A DNA stretch of 64,000 nt from Gordonia hankookensis (GTDB lineage Bacteria; Actinomycetota; Actinomycetes; Mycobacteriales; Mycobacteriaceae), in assembly GCF_014673215.1 (NCBI RefSeq), contig NZ_JACWMS010000001.1, forward strand, positions 186,001 to 250,000. The letters run 5' to 3'. Below the pieces are notes generated by a model, which ran no database searches, had not been told where the DNA came from, and saw only the letters and a list, made by a program, of their open reading frames with translations. A program made the position numbers and the translations under genes. This document shows, piece after piece, positions 59,041-64,000 of this stretch. The number at the start of each line of letters is the position of its first letter. Within the stretch, counting starts at the first letter, position 1.

Positions 59041-60585
59041 ATGGCAGATGTCCCGAACAACCCGGCGATGAGATCGGCGGGTGCCACCTACACCCATGCC
59101 GAGGAGGGCTATTTCGAGAAGCGTCAACTCAGACGCACCGCCGGCTTCTGGGGTATCTGGGGTATCGGGATCGCCGCAGTGATCTCGGGCGACTTCTCCG
59201 GCTGGAACTACGGGATCGGCCAGGCAGGCTGGGGCGGGCTCGGCATCGCCGCGCTGATCATCATCGTCATGTACTTCGGCATGCTGTTCTCGATCGGCGA
59301 GATGTCGGCGGCCATGCCCCACACCGGTGGCGCGTATTCGTTCGCGCGTGCGGCGATGGGCCCGTGGGGTGGATTCGTCACGGGCTTCGCCGAGACCATC
59401 GAGTACGTGTTCACCACCGGCGTCGTGGTCTATTTCTCCGCTTCCTACGCCGATGCCATCACCGACGACCTGTTCGGCCTCAGCATGCCTGCGTGGGTCT
59501 GGTGGATCATCCTCTACGCGATCTTCATCGCGCTGAACTCCTGGGGAGCCGAGGCGTCGTTCACGTTCGCGATCGTGGTCGCCATCGTGTCGATCGGCAT
59601 CCTGGTGCTCTTCGCCATCCTCGCGTTCGCCAATGGCGCAGTCGACTTCGGCAAACTCCTCGACATCGATCCGGACGGCTCCAAGGCCGGTTCGAGTGAC
59701 TTCCTGCCGTTCGGCGTGATGGGCATCCTCTACGCACTGCCGTTCGCCATGTGGTTCTTCCTGGGCATCGAAGAACTCCCGCTGGCCGCCGAGGAGGCCC
59801 ACGAACCCACCCGCGACATCCCGCGTGCGGGCATCTGGGGGATGGTGACCCTCGTCGGGTGCGCGGCCATCGTCTTCTTCCTCAACCCGGCGGTGACCGG
59901 GTCCGCCGCGCTTGGCGACTCCGGGGAGCCACTGCTCGACGGATTCCGCGCCTTCCTGCCGTCGGGCTGGGCGTCGGTGTTGTCGGCGTTCGCACTGATC
60001 GGATTGCTGGCGAGCCTGCAGGGCATCATGTACGCCTACGGCCGCAACCTCTATTCGCTGAGTCGGGCCGGCTACTACCCGAAGGTGCTCTCGCTCACCG
60101 GAGCCCGTCAGACGCCGTACGTCGCCCTCATCGCCGGCGCCGTCGTCGGCTTCATTGCGTTGCTGGTCATCGAATACTGGATCTCCGGCGCCGGCGCGAT
60201 CGTGCTGAACATCGCGGTGTGGGGCGCGGTGCTGGCGTACATGCTGCAGATGGTCTCGTTCGTCCTGCTGCGCCGGAAGTACCCGAAAGCCCGCCGCCCC
60301 TACAAGAGTCCGGTGGGCATCACCGGCGCGGTGGTCGCATTCGTCATCGCGGCCATCACCTTCATCGGCGTACTCATCAACCCGGATTACCGGGACGCGG
60401 TGATCGCGATCGTCGTGTTCTACGCGATCGGATTGCTCATCTTCGGGCTGTACGGACGCCATCGACTGGTGCTGTCACCCGAGGAGGAGTATGCGGTCAC
60501 GGGCGGCCTGCACGGATTCGATCCCGAGCAGGAAGGTCTCGGCGGAACCATCGAGCACGAGATCCTCAAGGGCCACACCGACTGA
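59041..60585 (+). CDS. APC-family amine permease, ethanolamine permease-like
   Basis: 514 residues, about 12 membrane helices. The start LRRTAGFWGIWGIGIAAVISGDFSGWNYGIGQAGWGGLGIAALIIIVMYFGMLFSIGEM matches the ethanolamine permease subgroup (xxSGDFxGWNxG); later FLGIEELPLAAEEAHEPTRDIPRAG is a general APC motif. It would import ethanolamine or a similar small amine by proton symport. Divergent from the amine operon, sharing its 221-base promoter region. ATG 59041 chosen; GTG 59023 is possible. Confidence 0.86.
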   Translation: MADVPNNPAMRSAGATYTHAEEGYFEKRQLRRTAGFWGIWGIGIAAVISGDFSGWNYGIGQAGWGGLGIAALIIIVMYFGMLFSIGEMSAAMPHTGGAYSFARAAMGPWGGFVTGFAETIEYVFTTGVVVYFSASYADAITDDLFGLSMPAWVWWIILYAIFIALNSWGAEASFTFAIVVAIVSIGILVLFAILAFANGAVDFGKLLDIDPDGSKAGSSDFLPFGVMGILYALPFAMWFFLGIEELPLAAEEAHEPTRDIPRAGIWGMVTLVGCAAIVFFLNPAVTGSAALGDSGEPLLDGFRAFLPSGWASVLSAFALIGLLASLQGIMYAYGRNLYSLSRAGYYPKVLSLTGARQTPYVALIAGAVVGFIALLVIEYWISGAGAIVLNIAVWGAVLAYMLQMVSFVLLRRKYPKARRPYKSPVGITGAVVAFVIAAITFIGVLINPDYRDAVIAIVVFYAIGLLIFGLYGRHRLVLSPEEEYAVTGGLHGFDPEQEGLGGTIEHEILKGHTD

Positions 60586-60623
60586 TCGGTGCACCCGGGC
60601 GACACAATCCGCACGACGCCCTG

Positions 60624-61124
60624 TCAGCGAGTCCGGACCAATGCCGTCCCGGTGGCCCGATCGTGCATGGCCCGTCCGTTGTAGTCATTGATCACCGCGG
60701 GGACGAGGAAGACGATGAGCACCTGCCTGCCGAGCGTCCGCAGGATCCCGACGGCCGCGAACGGGACCTCGCCGGTTGCTTCCGCTTCCGCGCGGTCGGG
60801 ACCGAAGTCGACCCGGGCGACCCGGAGTCCGAGCGCGAACTGGCCCGGGGTGAAGCCGAAGAAGGTCACCGCGACCACCCCGAGGACGAACCAGACACCG
60901 AGCACCGTCGTCCCCAGCGTCGGGGAACCGAAGGACACGAACAGCAACGAGATCCCACCGGCCAGCAACCAGTCGACGAGCAGGGCGGCGGTGCGTTGCC
61001 ACCCGCCGGCGAGTGCGCCAGGTCCGGACTCGGGGAGACCGAGGTCTTGGCCTCGATACTCGACGTCGGAACCGCTGGGCCCGACGGGCGGGCCCGACAG
61101 CCATGATCCGGTTGCCCTACCCAT
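60624..61124 (-). CDS. RDD-family membrane protein (Rv2219A-like)
   Basis: 166 residues from ATG 61124 (GGGGGT about 8 bases upstream). A Gly/Pro-rich N-terminus, then RDD domain beginning GGWQRTAALLVDWLLAGGISLLF with the Arg and Asp residues, further helices VLGVWFVLGVVAVTFFGFTPGQFALGLRVARVD, and a C-terminal helix RQVLIVFLVPAVINDYNGRAMHDRATGTALVR. RDD proteins are small membrane proteins, some linked to transport or stress; function unknown here. It precedes glnA as Rv2219A does. Confidence 0.86.
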   Translation of the reverse strand: MGRATGSWLSGPPVGPSGSDVEYRGQDLGLPESGPGALAGGWQRTAALLVDWLLAGGISLLFVSFGSPTLGTTVLGVWFVLGVVAVTFFGFTPGQFALGLRVARVDFGPDRAEAEATGEVPFAAVGILRTLGRQVLIVFLVPAVINDYNGRAMHDRATGTALVRTR

Positions 61125-61465
61125 CACCGGACCCCCGGCTCGCCGCGCCGCGTGCTGTTCGTACTCGCCTGACCCATGACCGCCATGGTAGTCGCGGCAG
61201 TTCACCGGCCCACCATCGTCCACCCTGGGCCGATGTTTCCGGGGTATCGATGGTGCTCTGTCGGCGGACATGGCATCGTTGCGGTCCGGGACGATAGTGC
61301 GTCGCCCGAGCATCGACCGCGTGTAACACAGGAGAAACACGGCCTTGACGCGCGGGCAACTTCGCGTCCATACGGTTCTGGCTGAGATCCGCTGCTGCAA
61401 CTCGGTGGCGGGCGAGGCGGGCCAGGTGATCTGGCCACCCGAACAAGTTAAGGAGTCACCGCACG
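61125..61465. other. Intergenic region upstream of glnA
   Basis: 341 bases without a convincing gene between the RDD gene and glnA. It holds the GlnR-type box (61323-61360), a possible -10 TACGGT at 61371-61376, and the AAGGAG ribosome-binding site of glnA at 61450-61455. Open frames across it lack codon bias of real genes. Confidence 0.7.
61323..61360 (+). promoter_or_regulatory. GlnR-type box (a-site and b-site) upstream of glnA
   Basis: GTAAC-N6-GAAAC-N6-TTGAC-N6-GCAAC: four 5-mers at exact 11-base periodicity matching the actinobacterial GlnR consensus gTnAC-n6-GaAAC repeated. The a-site is perfect; the b-site has one mismatch per half. It begins 143 bases before the glnA start. GlnR is the global nitrogen regulator in mycobacteria and streptomycetes and controls glnA. 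Confidence 0.75.
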
Positions 61466-62899
61466 GTGTACAGCAGCAAAGAAGAACTTCTCGAGGGCAT
61501 CAAGAAAGAGGGCGTCGAGTACGTCGACATCCGTTTCTGCGACCTGCCCGGTGTGATGCAGCACTTCTCGATCCCGGCGTCGGCGTTCACCGAGGACGTG
61601 TTCGAGGACGGCCTGGCGTTCGACGGTTCGTCGGTCCGCGGCTTCCAGTCGATCGACGAGTCCGACATGATGCTGCTGCCCGACCCGGCCACCGCGCGGA
61701 TCGATCCCTTCCGCCACGCCAAGACGATGAACATCAGCTTCTTCGTCCACGACCCGTTCACCCGCGAGGCCTACAGCCGCGACCCGCGTAACGTCGCGCG
61801 CAAGGCCGAGGACTACCTCGCCTCCACCGGCATCGCCGACACCTGCTTCTTCGGTGCCGAGGCCGAGTTCTACATCTTCGACGGCGTCTCCTTCGACTCG
61901 CAGATGAACGGCACCTTCTACGAGGTGGAGTCGGAGTCGGGATGGTGGAACACCGGCTCGCCCACCGACCCCGACGGCAGCCCGAACCTCGGCTACAAGG
62001 TCCGCCCGAAGGGCGGGTACTTCCCGGTCGCCCCGTACGACCACTACGTCGACCTGCGCGACGAGATGTCGACAAACCTGACCAACGCCGGCTTCGAACT
62101 CGAGCGTGGTCACCACGAGGTGGGCACCGGCGGCCAGGCCGAGATCAACTACAAGTTCAACACCCTGCTGCATGCCGCCGACGACGTGCTGCTGTTCAAA
62201 TACATCATCAAGAACACCGCGTATGCGAACGGCAAGACCGTCACCTTCATGCCGAAGCCGCTCTTCGGCGACAACGGCTCGGGCATGCACGCCCACCAGT
62301 CGCTGTGGAAGGACGGCAAGCCGCTGTTCCACGACGAGGCCGGCTACGCGGGCCTGTCGGACCTGGCCCGCTACTACATCGGCGGCATCCTGCACCACGC
62401 GCCGTCGCTGCTGGCCTTCACCAACCCGACGGTGAACTCCTACAAGCGGCTGGTGCCCGGCTACGAGGCCCCGATCAACCTGGTCTACAGCCAGCGCAAC
62501 CGCAGCGCGTGTGTCCGTATCCCCATCACCGGCAACAACCCGAAGGCCAAGCGCCTCGAGTTCCGCTGCCCGGACAGCTCCGGCAACCCGTACCTGGCGT
62601 TCGCCGCGATGATGATGGCCGGACTCGACGGCATCAAGAACAAGATCGAGCCGCACGAGCCCGTCGACAAGGACCTCTACGAGCTCCCGCCAGAGGAGGC
62701 CAAGGGCATCCCGCAGGCGCCGACCTCGCTGTCCGCCGTCATCGACAAGCTCGAAGAGGATCACGAATACCTCACCGCCGGTGGCGTGTTCACCGAGGAT
62801 CTCATCGAGACCTGGATCGCGCTCAAGCGTGAGAACGAGATCGAGCCGGTGCAGATCCGTCCGCACCCGTACGAGTTCGCGCTCTACTACGACTGCTGA
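61466..62899 (+). CDS. glnA: Glutamine synthetase type I
   Basis: 477 residues, dodecameric GlnA1 type; 478 in M. tuberculosis (Rv2220). Motifs: [81 protein letters not shown] and the adenylylation tyrosine in [10 protein letters not shown] (near 405). It makes glutamine from glutamate, ammonia and ATP. GTG start with AAGGAG 10 bases upstream. Expected control: GlnR at transcription and GlnE adenylylation at the tyrosine. Monocistronic, ending at a 23-bp hairpin. Confidence 0.97.
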   Translation: MYSSKEELLEGIKKEGVEYVDIRFCDLPGVMQHFSIPASAFTEDVFEDGLAFDGSSVRGFQSIDESDMMLLPDPATARIDPFRHAKTMNISFFVHDPFTREAYSRDPRNVARKAEDYLASTGIADTCFFGAEAEFYIFDGVSFDSQMNGTFYEVESESGWWNTGSPTDPDGSPNLGYKVRPKGGYFPVAPYDHYVDLRDEMSTNLTNAGFELERGHHEVGTGGQAEINYKFNTLLHAADDVLLFKYIIKNTAYANGKTVTFMPKPLFGDNGSGMHAHQSLWKDGKPLFHDEAGYAGLSDLARYYIGGILHHAPSLLAFTNPTVNSYKRLVPGYEAPINLVYSQRNRSACVRIPITGNNPKAKRLEFRCPDSSGNPYLAFAAMMMAGLDGIKNKIEPHEPVDKDLYELPPEEAKGIPQAPTSLSAVIDKLEEDHEYLTAGGVFTEDLIETWIALKRENEIEPVQIRPHPYEFALYYDC

Positions 62900-62916
62900 G
62901 CGGTTCTCCGACCGAA

Positions 62917-62964
62917 CAGACGCCGAAGGGCGGCCGGGATGTCCCGGCCGCCCTTCGGCGTCTG
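62917..62964 (+). terminator. Strong hairpin terminator of glnA
   Basis: Perfect 23-bp inverted repeat (arms 62917-62939 and 62942-62964) beginning 17 bases after the glnA stop. GC-rich, no U-tract. Confidence 0.85.
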
Positions 62965-63052
62965 TGGGTGGCAGTGTTCACATCGGTGATTGGTGTCACG
63001 TTCAGGCCTTTGTACCCTGCCGTTTCACATCATTTGGCCTTACTTTGAGACC

Positions 63053-63238
63053 ATGACTCGCACCAGATTTGTCGAAGACCTCGCCCCCGGGGACCGGATC
63101 AGTGTCGACGGCCTGCGCGCCGTGGTCCGGACCACCACCCCGACAGGCAACGATCAGCACCTCGTGGAACTGGTGAACAGTTCGGACGACCGGGACGCCA
63201 TCGTCCTCGGACTGGGCACCAAGGTCGAGATCCTCTAG
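63053..63238 (+). CDS. Small conserved-looking hypothetical protein
   Basis: 61 residues from ATG 63053. The sequence reads as one small beta domain: TRFVEDLAPGDRISVDGLRAVVRTTTPTGNDQHLVELVNSSDDRDAIVLGLGTKVEIL; acidic, no membrane segment, no Cys. Balanced composition and a clean start after the glnA terminator make it a probable gene. The LAPGDRI..DG pattern recalls SH3-like or translation-factor-like small barrels; function not recognised. Confidence 0.6.
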   Translation: MTRTRFVEDLAPGDRISVDGLRAVVRTTTPTGNDQHLVELVNSSDDRDAIVLGLGTKVEIL

Positions 63239-63266
63239 AACCATCCCCGAGGCGTCCCGTCGCGGA

Positions 63267-64000
63267 CTAGTCTGCGGACAGGAGGTCGCCATGGACATCG
63301 GAAGCCTGATCGCGGCGTTGCTGCTCGGATTCGTCTGCGGAGCCATCGCCCGGGCGCTCGTGCCGAACGACGCGTTCAAGAGCATGAGCGGATGGCAGTC
63401 GTGGCTCGCCTCGACGGTCCTCGGCCTGCTCGGCGCGCTCCTCGGCTATTGGATCTTCACCGGCCTGTTCGGTATCGGCGACGACGACAAGTTCGACTGG
63501 GGCGGCATCATCGGCGCCCTGATCGGCTCGATCATCGTCGTCGCGATCGGTTCGGCCATCATCAAGCGATCCCGCGCGCCGCGAGCCTGACCCGCCGCCC
63601 ATCGCATCGGGCGTCCGCTCGTCGGAGCGCGCCCGCAGTCCCCATCCGGCCAGTACTGCCGAGCACACCAGGATGCCGGCACCCGTCCACGCGGCCACCA
63701 CGAGCCCGTCGACAAAGGCATGCCGCGCAGCATCGAGCACCGTCGCGCCCTGTCCTGCGGGCAGGCGCCCCACCGCCGCCACCGCGCCCGCCAGGCTCCG
63801 CGACGCCTCTCCCCCGGCCAGGTCCGCCGGGAACCCCAGTCGGAACACCGCGTTGACGACGCTGCCGAGAACCGCGATACCCAGCGCTCCCCCGAGCTCA
63901 CTCGAGGTCTCGAGCAGTCCCGACGTCGCACCCGCACGATCGACCGGCGCCACCCCCACCACGTAGTCGGCGATCATCGACGTGGCCGCGACGATCCCCG
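63267..64000 (-). CDS. MFS drug exporter (EmrB/QacA type), C-terminal part
   Basis: The gene enters from the right edge. The readable end is typical of 14-helix DHA2 exporters: GIVAATSMIADYVVGVAPVDRAGATSGLLETSSELGGALGIAVLGSVVNAVFRLGF, then a last helix VVAAWTGAGILVCSAVLAGWGLRAR at about 63640-63720. After that the frame continues without a stop to 63267 as an Asp/Arg/Glu-rich tail, antisense to the YeaQ-like gene, which looks like shadow coding. The true end may be at 63267, or a frameshift near 63600 may have removed an earlier stop. Substrate unknown. Confidence 0.65.
   Translation of the reverse strand, partial: GIVAATSMIADYVVGVAPVDRAGATSGLLETSSELGGALGIAVLGSVVNAVFRLGFPADLAGGEASRSLAGAVAAVGRLPAGQGATVLDAARHAFVDGLVVAAWTGAGILVCSAVLAGWGLRARSDERTPDAMGGGSGSRRAGSLDDGRTDRDDDDRADQGADDAAPVELVVVADTEQAGEDPIAEERAEQAEDRRGEPRLPSAHALERVVRHERPGDGSADESEQQRRDQASDVHGDLLSAD
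63291..63590 (+). CDS. GlsB/YeaQ/YmgE-family membrane protein
   Basis: 99 residues, start ATG 63291 with AGGAGG 11 bases upstream. Three membrane helices, with the family's Gly-rich pattern: SLIAALLLGFVCGAIARALVP, LASTVLGLLGALLGYWIF, and GGIIGALIGSIIVVAIGSAII. These transglycosylase-associated (PF04226) proteins are stress-linked small membrane proteins without demonstrated transglycosylase activity. The 3' half overlaps, antisense, the tail of the MFS frame. Confidence 0.85.
   Translation: MDIGSLIAALLLGFVCGAIARALVPNDAFKSMSGWQSWLASTVLGLLGALLGYWIFTGLFGIGDDDKFDWGGIIGALIGSIIVVAIGSAIIKRSRAPRA

Overview
This window is high-GC chromosomal DNA from a mycolic-acid actinomycete (Mycobacteriales), most likely Gordonia or a close relative. 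From end to end it follows the gene order that in Mycobacterium tuberculosis runs from idsA2/mptA (Rv2173-Rv2174) to glnA1 (Rv2220). I see no insertion sequence, prophage, CRISPR array, tRNA or rRNA. Differences from M. tuberculosis are local additions: a phytoene desaturase and a phytoene synthase around mptA, a ROK glucokinase, a metallopeptidase-like lipoprotein, a PAP2-diacylglycerol kinase fusion, a CobU-CobT fusion, an XRE/SDR pair, and a six-gene gamma-glutamylation amine-catabolism module just before glnA.

Layout. 1-4.6 kb: isoprenoid/carotenoid operon (prenyl synthase, CrtI, mannosyltransferase MptA, CrtB). 4.7-8.4 kb: PknL kinase and its divergent DNA-binding partner, AroG, exoribonuclease. 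8.4-17.3 kb: envelope glycolipid block (GT-C alpha-1,2-mannosyltransferase, acyltransferase, FadD15, PimB') with glucokinase, a degenerate ArsA-like protein and two SRPBCC proteins. 17.3-21.3 kb: HELTH lipoprotein and two NlpC/P60 peptidoglycan hydrolases, the second behind a clear c-di-AMP (ydaO/yuaA) riboswitch, plus a small Cys-rich protein. 21.5-25.3 kb: DnaQ-UvrC fusion, stand-alone AsnC domain, TrpD, an unknown protein. 25.4-33.1 kb: the bc1-aa3 respiratory supercomplex genes ctaE-qcrCAB and, convergently, ctaC-ctaF. 33.4-44.8 kb: AsnB/LtsA, adenosine kinase, ErpA, RarD, glycerate kinase, DUF3043, cobalamin nucleotide-loop genes, IlvE, GcvT. 44.9-53.8 kb: leucyl aminopeptidase, XRE/SDR pair, the lipoylated E2 DlaT followed by lipB and lipA, which make the lipoyl cofactor it needs, and DUF4191.

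53.8-60.6 kb: minus-strand operon glutamine-synthetase-like ligase, class I amidotransferase-like hydrolase, aldehyde dehydrogenase, SDR and GntR regulator, with a divergent ethanolamine-type APC permease. An SDR in place of a PuuB-type oxidase suggests an amino alcohol such as ethanolamine as substrate. 60.6-64 kb: RDD protein, glnA with a full GlnR-type box upstream and a 23-bp terminator hairpin downstream, two small proteins, and the C-terminal end of an MFS exporter running off the right edge.

No wholly unprecedented system stands out. The best leads are the riboswitch/NlpC/Cys-rich-protein locus, the amine module, the CobU-CobT fusion with a tandem-repeat linker, and the P-loop-less ArsA-like protein. 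All functional calls come from reading translated sequence and recalled family knowledge; no database search was run.
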